A DNA stretch of 64,000 nt from positions 124,001-188,000 of the forward strand of contig CAZKIP010000002.1 of the NCBI GenBank assembly GCA_964552945.1. Reading direction: 5' to 3'. Made by a program: the position numbers and the translations under genes. The notes under the pieces are model-generated. The model was not told the origin of the DNA, made no database searches, and worked only from the letters and a program-made list of their open reading frames with translations. Position 1 is the first letter of the stretch, and every line of letters starts with the position of its first letter. Shown piece after piece: positions 1-8,130 of this stretch. This DNA comes from CAZEAB01 sp964552945 (GTDB lineage Archaea > Nanobdellota > Nanobdellia > Woesearchaeales > GW2011-AR9).

Positions 1-522
1 CAATTTTTCTCTATCATGAAAACCAAAATCAACCGCAATTGAACTTATGTTAGTTTTCTTGGCTTCAATTAGATCTCCCAATGTGTCGGTAACAAAAACA
101 CATTCATTATTTTTCAAATTATATTTATTAAATAAAAGTTCAAATTTCCTCTCTTTAGAAGTGTCAGTTTCAAGGCCTAGAACTTCTGAAAAAAAAGAAT
201 TCATTTGATTATTTTCAAAATATCCATTTATTGCTTCTTCCTTGTTTGATGAAACAACAAACAAATTGAATTTCTCCTTGAGTTTAATTAATTCTTCTTT
301 AATTTGTTTATTGATTACTAATTTTTCATATTTCCCCTTTTGTAGTTTAAAATAATCGTTCTCTTGTGAAGTTATTTGTTTTTTCTCAAAAATATTTCCA
401 TCAAAATAACTTTTATACTCGTCTTCGGAGAGTTCAGGATGAAGAATTTTGTTAATTCCATACACAATACTAAAGGTATCGTGGATGACCCCATCAAAAT
501 CAAATATTATTGCTTTTATCAT
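1..522 (-). CDS. HAD-superfamily phosphatase, 3' end outside window
   Basis: HAD-type hydrolase related to phosphoglycolate phosphatases. The N-terminus shows the nucleophile motif DFDGV (residues 8-12), a small helical cap, VVSSN as motif II, and VTDTLGD as the acidic motif near residue 155. The frame is open to position 1, so the C-terminus lies outside the window. The start at 522 lies inside the end of priS (about 23 bp overlap) and follows a GAGGTCA ribosome site, so the two are probably co-transcribed and translationally coupled. The substrate cannot be told from sequence. Confidence 0.8.
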   Translation of the reverse strand, partial: MIKAIIFDFDGVIHDTFSIVYGINKILHPELSEDEYKSYFDGNIFEKKQITSQENDYFKLQKGKYEKLVINKQIKEELIKLKEKFNLFVVSSNKEEAINGYFENNQMNSFFSEVLGLETDTSKERKFELLFNKYNLKNNECVFVTDTLGDLIEAKKTNISSIAVDFGFHDREKL

Positions 523-1903
523 CTTCATTGACCTCTTTTTTGTCTTCCTTTTTAACTTCTTCCTTTTTTTCTTTTCTTTTATTCTCTTCTAAATCCCTTA
601 AATGGCTTTTCCACCTAATCAGAGTATAATTTACAGGATTTTTAATTCTCTTACACAAAGGATCAGGTAAACAAACACCTAAGTCTTGGTAATAAGCTGC
701 ATTATCACAATTTGGAGGTAATTTTTCTCCAGGTTTGAATGATGCCATCTGTCCTTTAATGAAAACTTCTCTCAATTTTTCACGATTTTTTTCCATGTTC
801 CATTTTTTTAGGAAGACTTCTACTTCAGGTTTACTCCAACCTATCTTTCCAAGAAAGTTCATTAAAAAGAAAACACTCCTCTTCTTCCCATCTTCCATTC
901 CTTCAAGTGCCCTTTTCATACATGGTGGAAAAAATAATTCTTGAATTGGATTTTCTATTTTTACTTCTTGGTATCTTTTTTCTTCTTCCTTTCTTTTAAT
1001 TTGATCTACTTTTGCACTATAATCTAAAGCTTGTTTTAATAACCTAGCGGCAGATTCACCAGAAACATTGCGGTCTAAAAAAGTGAACATGGGAGTAAGA
1101 ATTACATCAGGTTTAGCCATTGGTTTTTCAAATTCAATAACCTTGTTAGGGTCAATTGGTAAACTTACCAAACCAGATTTTTCATGCAAAGAATAAGGCA
1201 TTCTGTATAGATGTCTTGATGAAATTAAAACGGTGTCTATCTCTAAAAATTTCTCCACGTTGAGCATAGGAATGGTGTCGCCCATTTTGTTCGTAACATA
1301 CCTAGTAATCTCAGCTTCTTCTAACTCTACTTTATCCTTAATTTTTGCAAATCCACCTTCTAAAGCAAGAATTCTTTTACCTAATTCTTCTTCAATATGA
1401 TCTTTAACGTAGAGAGCAATTTTTTTGGCTGCATCGGGAAATAATTTGGCAGTATCTATCTCTCCAATCTTTTGAGGGAACGCTTCGAAAGGCACTCCAA
1501 TGTGGAATCCTTTGTTTCCACTGAATTTACATGAGATATCTTTGACATCATTAAATTGAAAAAATTTTACAATTAAATCGGCACAAATTTTACTATATTC
1601 AATAAATTTACAATCAATATCTAAAACTAAATCCCAACCAATTCTTAACTCATCCAAATCTTTTTTTGATAATTCTCCACTCAAAGCTAAGGGGTTTGAC
1701 CATCTTTCCTCACTTGCATGAAAAGAGGTAGAACCTTGCAATGCTAATTCAAGTACATCGTTGGGATAAACTAGTGTGTCGGGTCTTTTACCAAAATAAT
1801 CTTCAAATCTGACGGCAATTTCTTTATCTTGAGAATGTTCAATCATTACTTCTCTGATATCCTTCCTCTTATAGAATTTAAGGAGAGTACTTTTTGTAAT
1901 CAT
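500..1903 (-). CDS. priS: DNA primase small (catalytic) subunit PriS
   Basis: Catalytic subunit of the archaeal/eukaryotic-type primase, which makes RNA/DNA primers for replication. Visible motifs are the metal-binding pair DID at residues 95-97 and the nucleotide-binding block SGNKGFHI at 128-135, the standard PriS signatures. At 467 aa it is somewhat long; the last 40 residues are a Lys/Glu-rich tail of low complexity. A TATA-like TATTTAAG lies about 28 nt before the start, consistent with its own promoter. The HAD phosphatase gene overlaps its 3' end. The large subunit PriL is not in this window. Confidence 0.93.
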   Translation of the reverse strand: MITKSTLLKFYKRKDIREVMIEHSQDKEIAVRFEDYFGKRPDTLVYPNDVLELALQGSTSFHASEERWSNPLALSGELSKKDLDELRIGWDLVLDIDCKFIEYSKICADLIVKFFQFNDVKDISCKFSGNKGFHIGVPFEAFPQKIGEIDTAKLFPDAAKKIALYVKDHIEEELGKRILALEGGFAKIKDKVELEEAEITRYVTNKMGDTIPMLNVEKFLEIDTVLISSRHLYRMPYSLHEKSGLVSLPIDPNKVIEFEKPMAKPDVILTPMFTFLDRNVSGESAARLLKQALDYSAKVDQIKRKEEEKRYQEVKIENPIQELFFPPCMKRALEGMEDGKKRSVFFLMNFLGKIGWSKPEVEVFLKKWNMEKNREKLREVFIKGQMASFKPGEKLPPNCDNAAYYQDLGVCLPDPLCKRIKNPVNYTLIRWKSHLRDLEENKRKEKKEEVKKEDKKEVNEDDKSNNI

Positions 1904-1954
1904 ATATAGGACTTAGAAAAGTAAGCTTAAATAGTTTTCTAGAATTAAGGACAT

Positions 1955-2020
1955 ATCCAGAATAAAATTACTTTGTATACTAGTGCACGGCACTAGTAAA
2001 TAAAAAGCATTATTCTGGAT
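1955..2020. repeat. Nested inverted repeat (two-level hairpin)
   Basis: An outer perfect 11-bp inverted repeat, ATCCAGAATAA (1955-1965) with TTATTCTGGAT (2010-2020), encloses an inner perfect 9-bp repeat, TACTAGTGC (1978-1986) with GCACTAGTA (1990-1998), with a 3-nt loop. It lies between the 3' end of the gene at 2029-2445 and the promoter of priS. It could be an RNA structure, a protein-binding site, or a small remnant element. The sequence alone does not decide. Confidence 0.6.
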
Positions 2021-2028
2021 GAGCATGG

Positions 2029-2445
2029 TTACCCTTCAGCTATTGTTCTGTCATACACTACACAAAAAAAATGTTCTTCATGGAAAATATTATTTCTTTT
2101 TCTCGTGTTACTGACAACTCTGTACTTTTTTACTGACTTATTTTTTTTAGAAATTGAAAGAGAGTTTCCAGAATCTAAATTTGAACTGGTATACATGAAT
2201 ACAGGCAAATTGACTGATTTCTCATCTATTTCAGGAAGATCAGGTTGTTCATCGGTAGAGAAACCATTGAAATAAAATGCAATCCCTTCTGAACCTTTCC
2301 AAATTCGAAAACTACCATACTCACCATCCCCTCTGCGCCTTTCTACTTCTAATTTACCTCCATAATGCTCTGCAAAAAGGCTGACTCTTTCATATAAATC
2401 TGGTTCTGTTTCTAAAGCTCTTTTCATTGCTTTGTAAACATTCAT
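2029..2445 (-). CDS. Hypothetical protein, 138 aa
   Basis: Not recognised. A soluble, mixed alpha/beta protein: the first 30 residues look helical (MNVYKAMKRALETEPDLYER), followed by alternating strands and a basic, Ser/Lys-rich stretch around residues 100-115. No metal-binding cluster, signal peptide or membrane segment is visible. It is transcribed toward the nested inverted repeat and priS. Codon composition resembles the neighbours, so it is probably a real, lineage-restricted gene. Confidence 0.55.
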   Translation of the reverse strand: MNVYKAMKRALETEPDLYERVSLFAEHYGGKLEVERRRGDGEYGSFRIWKGSEGIAFYFNGFSTDEQPDLPEIDEKSVNLPVFMYTSSNLDSGNSLSISKKNKSVKKYRVVSNTRKRNNIFHEEHFFCVVYDRTIAEG

Positions 2446-2501
2446 AGAATTACCTTACTAACTTCCTTTAAATTATTAACTAAGAATTAATTGAAAAGAA
2501 T

Positions 2502-2771
2502 TTATAACTTTTTTACAGCTTTACCGAAATCTTCGGCATTTTTCTTTAAATTTTTAAGAGCGTCTTTGATTGCTTTTCGAGGTTCGACTCCTTTGGTTCT
2601 GATTAAGAATTGAGGAACACCAATTAAAGGGTGGTCAATTTTATAGGTTGCAATTTCAACACCTTTAACATTTTCTAAAGATTCTTTAAGTGCGTTACAG
2701 AATGTATGTGTCTCTCCTTTCAGCTGAAATGAGACCATACTTTTGCTTTCTTCGAGAACAACGAATTCCAT
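2502..2771 (-). CDS. rpo11: DNA-directed RNA polymerase subunit Rpo11 (RpoL)
   Basis: Small assembly subunit of archaeal RNA polymerase, homologous to eukaryotic RPB11/AC19; it pairs with Rpo3. The sequence has the family core HTFCNALKESL followed by VEIATYKIDHPLIGVPQFLIRT and a C-terminal amphipathic helix (PRKAIKDALKNLKKNAEDF). I choose the ATG at 2771 (MEFVVLEE, 89 aa, the usual family length) rather than an in-frame start 42 bp upstream, because the extra residues have no counterpart in the family and TTTATAAA lies about 26 nt upstream. Confidence 0.92.
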   Translation of the reverse strand: MEFVVLEESKSMVSFQLKGETHTFCNALKESLENVKGVEIATYKIDHPLIGVPQFLIRTKGVEPRKAIKDALKNLKKNAEDFGKAVKKL

Positions 2772-2853
2772 ATCTGCAAAAAGATGCAGTTTATTTATAA
2801 ATGTTACTATCATTTGATTGAGATTGGGGATATTGGAAAGAAAAAGGACCTAA

Positions 2854-3171
2854 TTAAAAACCATAATCAAGAGATCCAAGGATTATACCTACTCCAGAAT
2901 AATTTCTTTCGTCCCTGTACTTAAGATTGTAAACAACGCCATTGAGACCCTTATCTTTATCGCCTGGTTGTAGCCCTCTAGAAATTTCCACATCTTGCAT
3001 GAGCATTCCAACATCTCCATCTATGGAATTTACTTGTCTTGGTGACAATCTCAAACCAACAAATTCAAACCCTCTTTCTGATTCAACTTGTAGAATAACT
3101 CTTCTTTCTCCAGAATGTGAATCATCAAGTTGTCTTATTCCACTTACATAGCCAATTTCATTAGATCTCAT
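2854..3171 (-). CDS. Hypothetical protein, about 105 aa
   Basis: Not recognised. A small, probably all-beta protein (alternating hydrophobic pattern in RVILQVESERGFEFVGLRL and GVVYNLKYRDERNYSGVGIIL). I place the start at the ATG at 3171 (MRSNEIGYV); a longer reading frame exists but its first 19 residues are Phe/Ile/Lys-rich and read like untranslated AT-rich DNA. It is divergent from gpmI with about 75 bp between them, so both promoters lie in that gap. Confidence 0.5.
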   Translation of the reverse strand: MRSNEIGYVSGIRQLDDSHSGERRVILQVESERGFEFVGLRLSPRQVNSIDGDVGMLMQDVEISRGLQPGDKDKGLNGVVYNLKYRDERNYSGVGIILGSLDYGF

Positions 3172-3246
3172 ATGGATAAAAATGGATTGATTTTTTATAA
3201 ATTTAATTATGAAAACATTCTTAAACAATAAAATAATCCTTCTACC

Positions 3247-4725
3247 ATGGAAAAAGTTCTCCTACTGGTGCTAGATGGATATGGATACAGAAACTCAGCT
3301 GTTAAAAATGCTGTAAAACAAGCAAAAACGCCCGTTCTAGACAAACTTCAAAAAAAATGGCCCTCTACATATCTAGAAGCCTCAGGAACTGCTGTAGGGC
3401 TTCCAAAAGGATATATGGGGAATTCTGAAGTTGGCCATCTTACTTTGGGAGCAGGTAGAGTTGTTGACAGCGATTTGAGAAGAATTGACAAATCGATTAA
3501 AAACGGCTCATTCTATCGAAACAAAACTTTGAGAAAAACGTTTCTTGATGCAAAAAAGAATGTTGAAAAAGTTCATCTATTAGGATTATTAAGCGATGCT
3601 GGAGTTCATTCACACATAAATCATCTCTTTGCATTGCTAAAAATGGCAAAGAAACTTGGAGTAAAACAAGTTTACGTTCACGCTATTTTAGATGGAAGAG
3701 ATACGGCACCTAAAGCCGCTAAGAAATATATTGTTCAATTACAAAAAAAAATGAAACAGCTAGGCATAGGAGAATTAGCGACAATCATGGGAAGATTTTA
3801 TGCCATGGATAGAGATAATAGATGGAAAAGAGAGCATAAAGCGTATGATTGTATTGTAAATTGCCAAGGAAGGAAGAGACCAGACCCTCTAGAAGCTTTA
3901 GATGAGTTTTATGCCAAAGGAGAATCGGATGAATTCTTTAAACCAACCATTCTTTTAGACAAATGTATAGTTGACGAGAATGACGCAGTAATTTTCTTTA
4001 ATTTCAGATCTGACAGAGCTAGAGAACTTACTAGAGCTTTTGTTTGGGGTAAATTTAAGGGTTTTAAGAGAAAAAAAATACTTGGATTGAGGTTTGTAAG
4101 TTTGACGCAGTACGATTCATTGTTAAAAATTCCAGTAGTATTTCCACCTTTAATACCAAAAAACACTTTGGGAGAAGTTATTTCACTAGCAGGCATTCCT
4201 CAATTAAGAATTGCCGAAACGGAGAAATGGGCTCATGTAACTTACTTTTTTAACGGATTATGTGAATGCGTATTTCCCCATGAAAAAAGAATTCACATTC
4301 CAAGTAGAAAAGTAGCTCGCTATGACAAGACACCCGCCATGAAAGTTAATCAAATAACCTCTACACTAATCAAAAATATAGACAAATATGGTTTCATTGT
4401 GGCAAATTTTGCCAACGCTGACATGATAGGCCATACTGGGAATTTTGCAGCAACAAAAAAATCAATAGAAATCATGGACAAAGCAATTGGTAAGATTGTT
4501 AAAAAATTTCCTGGAACGATAATCATTACGGCAGATCACGGAAATAGTGAGGATATGGCTTCAGATTGTTCTACTTGCCATTCAACAAACAAAGTTCCTT
4601 TAATTATTGTTAATCAAAAAGGAAAGCTAAAGAAAGGCGGTTTGGCGGATGTTGCTCCTACACTTCTTAAAATTATGAAAATTAAAAAGCCTAAGGTAAT
4701 GGCCGGGAATAATCTTCTAAGGTAA
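3247..4725 (+). CDS. gpmI: 2,3-bisphosphoglycerate-independent phosphoglycerate mutase
   Basis: Interconverts 3- and 2-phosphoglycerate in lower glycolysis/gluconeogenesis. It is the long, bacterial-type GpmI (492 aa; family about 510), not the shorter archaeal ApgM. The N-terminal metal-site motif VLDGYG (residues 8-13), the catalytic Ser60 in MGNSEVGH, the DGRDTAP block and the C-terminal metal-binding ADHGNSE and NADMIGHTG blocks are all present, so the enzyme should be active. The bacterial subtype in an archaeal genome suggests old horizontal transfer. Confidence 0.95.
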   Translation: MEKVLLLVLDGYGYRNSAVKNAVKQAKTPVLDKLQKKWPSTYLEASGTAVGLPKGYMGNSEVGHLTLGAGRVVDSDLRRIDKSIKNGSFYRNKTLRKTFLDAKKNVEKVHLLGLLSDAGVHSHINHLFALLKMAKKLGVKQVYVHAILDGRDTAPKAAKKYIVQLQKKMKQLGIGELATIMGRFYAMDRDNRWKREHKAYDCIVNCQGRKRPDPLEALDEFYAKGESDEFFKPTILLDKCIVDENDAVIFFNFRSDRARELTRAFVWGKFKGFKRKKILGLRFVSLTQYDSLLKIPVVFPPLIPKNTLGEVISLAGIPQLRIAETEKWAHVTYFFNGLCECVFPHEKRIHIPSRKVARYDKTPAMKVNQITSTLIKNIDKYGFIVANFANADMIGHTGNFAATKKSIEIMDKAIGKIVKKFPGTIIITADHGNSEDMASDCSTCHSTNKVPLIIVNQKGKLKKGGLADVAPTLLKIMKIKKPKVMAGNNLLR

Positions 4726-4864
4726 TGTTTTAAGGTTAATTATTGCTATATCGGCAAATATTCTTTTTTAATCCATTTATTACAAGATTTTTAATATATA
4801 TTTTAATATAGTCTTTCTAATAGTAATTCTAGATGAAAACAAAAATTGAATGGAGGTGATAAAA

Positions 4865-5404
4865 ATGACAGACGAAAAAACAAAAGTGAGTGCTGCAATA
4901 CTAACGCCTTATTTGAGAAGAACTTCATGTGGGATGCCTGACAAAATGCGAGCTGAACACAAAAGTGAGGGATGGGACGTTGGAGTGGAAGCAGATGATC
5001 TAGTGGTAACACCAGGCTATGAAGTTTCTTTAGACAAAGCGTCATTTAGTGAAGAGTGTATTCCAGTAATTAAAGGTGCAGCAGTTACAATTAGTGGATC
5101 TAGTGGTAGTTACGAAAAACTTGTTGACATGTTAAAAGGTACTGGTACAATTGTAGTTAGGTATAGCATGTTTCATGGTGGACCAAGTGCTTATACAGGT
5201 AGAATGCCAGGAGAGGGAGGATTTGCAATAGACATGCCAAAATCTCCAGAGGCAGTTTATGCATTGCTAGGACACGAAGGATTTCTGGAGGGAATTGTTG
5301 AAAGAGATGAGACAAAGATTTTAGATGCGTTAGACGATTTGTGTGAAACTTCAGGACATGAGATTAGGGCAACTCCATATCTGAGGGAAGCATTGAAAGC
5401 ATAA
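4865..5404 (+). CDS. Hypothetical protein, 179 aa
   Basis: Not recognised. A soluble, acidic, Gly-rich alpha/beta protein with three Cys (in RRTSCGMPD, SEECIPV and DLCETSG). GSSGSYEKLVDMLKGTGTIVVRY looks like a beta-alpha-beta unit. The start is the ATG at 4865 because a strong ribosome site, GGAGGTGA at 4852-4859, sits 5 nt upstream; an earlier in-frame ATG at 4850 overlaps that site. The strong ribosome site and the TATA-rich leader (4785-4810) suggest high expression. An oligo-T terminator follows at once. Confidence 0.6.
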   Translation: MTDEKTKVSAAILTPYLRRTSCGMPDKMRAEHKSEGWDVGVEADDLVVTPGYEVSLDKASFSEECIPVIKGAAVTISGSSGSYEKLVDMLKGTGTIVVRYSMFHGGPSAYTGRMPGEGGFAIDMPKSPEAVYALLGHEGFLEGIVERDETKILDALDDLCETSGHEIRATPYLREALKA

Positions 5405-5420
5405 TTTTTTTTCTTTTTTT
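5405..5420 (+). terminator. Oligo-T terminator
   Basis: A 16-nt, almost pure T stretch directly after the stop codon of the 179-aa gene, of the type that ends archaeal transcription. It runs into the 3' end of the convergent gene on the other strand. Confidence 0.55.
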
Positions 5421-5775
5421 ATGATTTCAATACAGTTTGCAGCTTTCTATTAGGTTTAGTTTGTGTGAAAAAAAGTTTTAAAGAGATAAACTTCTCAATT
5501 TCATCGTTAATTTTGTGAAGAATTTTCAACCCATTTTCAGTAAATTTAATCATTTTATTATCATATTCAATTAATTTTTTCTTCTCTAATGATTCAAGGT
5601 TCTTGTAGAGAGCACGCTCCTTTTTAGTAATAATCTCGGAATGTAATAAGAATTTGATGAAAGCTATTTTAGAAGTTCTTAATTGAAGTGGTTTCTCTTC
5701 AAGTGATTGGTTAAGTTGTTTGTAGAATTGTCCAAGAGAGAACAATATGAACCGCTGTGTCTTGGTTACTTTCAT
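5419..5775 (-). CDS. Predicted winged-helix-like protein, 118 aa
   Basis: Probable small DNA-binding protein. Residues about 5-95 look like a winged helix: helices in TQRFILFSLGQFYKQL and TSKIAFIKFLLHS, a helix ERALYKNLESLEKKKLI, then a short beta hairpin YDNKMIKFTENGLKIL, the pattern common in archaeal PadR/MarR-like regulators. The fold assignment is by pattern only and no specific family was recognised. It is convergent with the gene to its left and divergent from the glycosyltransferase gene at 5852, which it might control. Confidence 0.5.
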   Translation of the reverse strand: MKVTKTQRFILFSLGQFYKQLNQSLEEKPLQLRTSKIAFIKFLLHSEIITKKERALYKNLESLEKKKLIEYDNKMIKFTENGLKILHKINDEIEKFISLKLFFTQTKPNRKLQTVLKS

Positions 5776-5851
5776 TACTACACTGAAGCATTATTTATAT
5801 AAAAATATTTAGATGGTAAAGTTTAAATAATTCTAATTCACTCAAAAAAAA

Positions 5852-6943
5852 ATGAAAATTGAGGTGGTTTTGCATGTCTGTCACAAATTTCTACATAAGA
5901 ATAATGGATATGATTTAGCAATACGTGAATGGGTAGATGGGATTAATAAAAAGCAATTTGTCATTTGTTTTTTTTTTGAAGAAGAAATAGAAAATTACAT
6001 AAAAAAAAATGATTTAGTGAAAAGAGAAGGCACATATTATTCTAATAAATACAAATGCTCAATTATCCCTTTTTTTTACAAGAAGAGATCAAAAAAACTA
6101 GTTAATAACTTTTGGAATTTATCAAATATAATGTGCTTTAATAAGTTTTATAAACAACTTTTAGCTTCAATAAAACCTTCCGAAATTCACATTCATGGCA
6201 CCCTGCTTCCTTTTTTTCTTATTGCAGCTAAAATTTCGAAAAAGAGCAAAATAAAGGTGATAACAACACACCATTTGGGATATGTGAATGAATTATTTAG
6301 AGAATGGTTATTACATAATTTTATGACCTTATATTCAGATAAAATATTAGCTGTAAGCGATCATGGAAAAAAATCATTTATATTTAAAGGGAAAGTTGAA
6401 GTATCAAATCTCTTGAATTATTCTAGGGATTATAAAAAAAATCAGTCAAAAAAAGGCGCCTTAAAAAACATTTTTAAAGACGACAAATCCCTGTATTATT
6501 TTTGTCCAGCACGAATTTGTTATCAAAAAAATCAATATCGGTTAGTCAAAGCGTTTTTGAGACATCTTAAAACAAATCCTTCCTCAAAATTGATTCTTTG
6601 TGGAGAGATATATGATTATAATTTCTATAAAAAAATGAATAAACTGATCAGAAAATCAAAATTTAAAGACAATTTTTACGTTTTTGGGCCTCTTGAATAC
6701 TCCGACATAATAGAGATATACAGCATAATAAATTATGTTGTTTTCCCAAGTATCAATGAAGGTTTAGGGAGAGTAGTTCTTGAATCCATAGAAAAAAACA
6801 TTCCTGTACTCTGTAGCAACGATGGAGGCTCAAAAGAGCTAATAAATGATGGAGAGAATGGCTTGTTGATAAATCCTCATAGTGTGAATTCTATACGAAA
6901 AGGTCTAATTAAAATTCAATCTTTAAGCAAAATTAGTAAATGA
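5852..6943 (+). CDS. Glycosyltransferase, GT4-like (GT-B fold)
   Basis: Transfers a sugar from a nucleotide-sugar donor to a glycan or lipid acceptor. The C-terminal half has the GT4 donor site: FCPARICYQKNQYRLVKAF, then the E-x7-E element in NEGLGRVVLE, followed by VLCSNDGGSKELI. The N-terminal half carries HIHGTLLPFFLI and TTHHLGY, the acceptor-domain region. At 363 aa it is of normal length. Very A-rich codon use (many AAA runs) makes it look less adapted than the genes after it. It opens the three-gene glycosyltransferase cluster. Confidence 0.8.
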   Translation: MKIEVVLHVCHKFLHKNNGYDLAIREWVDGINKKQFVICFFFEEEIENYIKKNDLVKREGTYYSNKYKCSIIPFFYKKRSKKLVNNFWNLSNIMCFNKFYKQLLASIKPSEIHIHGTLLPFFLIAAKISKKSKIKVITTHHLGYVNELFREWLLHNFMTLYSDKILAVSDHGKKSFIFKGKVEVSNLLNYSRDYKKNQSKKGALKNIFKDDKSLYYFCPARICYQKNQYRLVKAFLRHLKTNPSSKLILCGEIYDYNFYKKMNKLIRKSKFKDNFYVFGPLEYSDIIEIYSIINYVVFPSINEGLGRVVLESIEKNIPVLCSNDGGSKELINDGENGLLINPHSVNSIRKGLIKIQSLSKISK

Positions 6944-6955
6944 ATTAACGAAAAG

Positions 6956-6963
6956 TTTATAAA
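6956..6963 (+). promoter_or_regulatory. TATA box for the GT2 gene
   Basis: TTTATAAA centred 26 nt before the ATG at 6986, the spacing expected for a leaderless archaeal transcript. It supports the ATG at 6986 over the upstream GTG at 6965. Confidence 0.6.
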
Positions 6964-6985
6964 TGTGTCCCTTATTGGTAGTAAT

Positions 6986-8077
6986 ATGGGAATATTTGAT
7001 TTTTTTAGAAGGAAAAAGAAGACGGTTGGAGTAGTAATACCTACCTATAATAGAAGAGGTAGAGTTGATGCAACAATAGATTCTTATTTAAATCAAGATT
7101 ATGATGGAAAATCTCTAATTGTCGTTGTTGATGATGGATCAATTGATGGCACTTTTGAACATTTGGTTGAAAAATATGCTGATAATTTACATTCTACTGA
7201 TGATAAGATTAGTGGTCATGTAAAATCACAGAAGAAAGGCAATTTAATTGTTGTAAGACAGAAAAACCAACACTCTTCAGCAGCCAGAAACACTGGATTA
7301 AAATTACTTTATTCTCTTGGATGTGATTATTTCACACATCAAGATGCATCTGATGTTGCTCTACCTACTAAGTTGAAAGATTTAACTGCCTTTTTAGAAA
7401 AAAATAAAGGAACTCATATTGTACATGCTAAAGCCCATGACATAGATTTAGATGGTAAAAGGCTTCCAAATGGACCTTATCAGAGATATTTTAAAAATAA
7501 ATGGCCTAAGGCTGCTAGTGGTGGCTACAAGCAAGGGGATTTGAAAGGGGAGAATTTTATTCATCATAATACTACGATGTTCACTCGTGATTTAATAGAT
7601 GAATTAGGTTTAAATAACTTATATTGGGAAGGCTTGAAACGTGCACAAGATTGGGATTTTCATATTAAAATTGATAATAATGATTTGCAATTTGGATTTT
7701 TAGACAAATATGTTGCAGCAAGTGTTGTATACGACCCAGATTCAATAACTGGTCTTGCTGGTGAAAAGAGATCTGTCAAAGAACTTACAGAGAGTGCAAT
7801 GAATTCCGAAGACAAAATTGCTAAAATGAGATTGTATCAGCTTGCTCTTACCAGGTCAAGTGGTGATCGTTCAAAAGTTTTTTGGACTCAAGGTGTATTT
7901 GATGATTGGTTCAGTACCGCTTTTTCATTCGCTTTTAGGAGAAATGTTGCATTAAATAAGGGTGATGTATCTAATGCTTATTTAATGGCTAAAGCAGCTT
8001 ATGAGATGAATCCAACTAATGACAATCGTTTAGCATTTAATCAATTAGATGCAAAACTATCATTTTTCTTGGAATAA
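6986..8077 (+). CDS. Glycosyltransferase family 2 protein
   Basis: GT-A fold sugar transferase. After a short basic segment (residues 1-14) it shows VGVVIPTYNRR, then VVVDDGSIDGTFEHL (nucleotide-binding DDGS), RNTGLKL, and QDASD in the position of the metal-binding DxD. RAQDWDFHIKI is the C-terminal acidic block that often contains the catalytic base. The last 110 residues are helical (AYLMAKAAYEMNPTND) and resemble a TPR-like tail. The start at 6986 is set by the TATA spacing. Probably surface glycan or S-layer glycosylation, with its neighbours. Confidence 0.85.
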   Translation: MGIFDFFRRKKKTVGVVIPTYNRRGRVDATIDSYLNQDYDGKSLIVVVDDGSIDGTFEHLVEKYADNLHSTDDKISGHVKSQKKGNLIVVRQKNQHSSAARNTGLKLLYSLGCDYFTHQDASDVALPTKLKDLTAFLEKNKGTHIVHAKAHDIDLDGKRLPNGPYQRYFKNKWPKAASGGYKQGDLKGENFIHHNTTMFTRDLIDELGLNNLYWEGLKRAQDWDFHIKIDNNDLQFGFLDKYVAASVVYDPDSITGLAGEKRSVKELTESAMNSEDKIAKMRLYQLALTRSSGDRSKVFWTQGVFDDWFSTAFSFAFRRNVALNKGDVSNAYLMAKAAYEMNPTNDNRLAFNQLDAKLSFFLE

Positions 8078-8130
8078 CATCATATATTTATTTTAATTAA
8101 TTTTATATACCTCTAGAATTTTTCTTCTAT

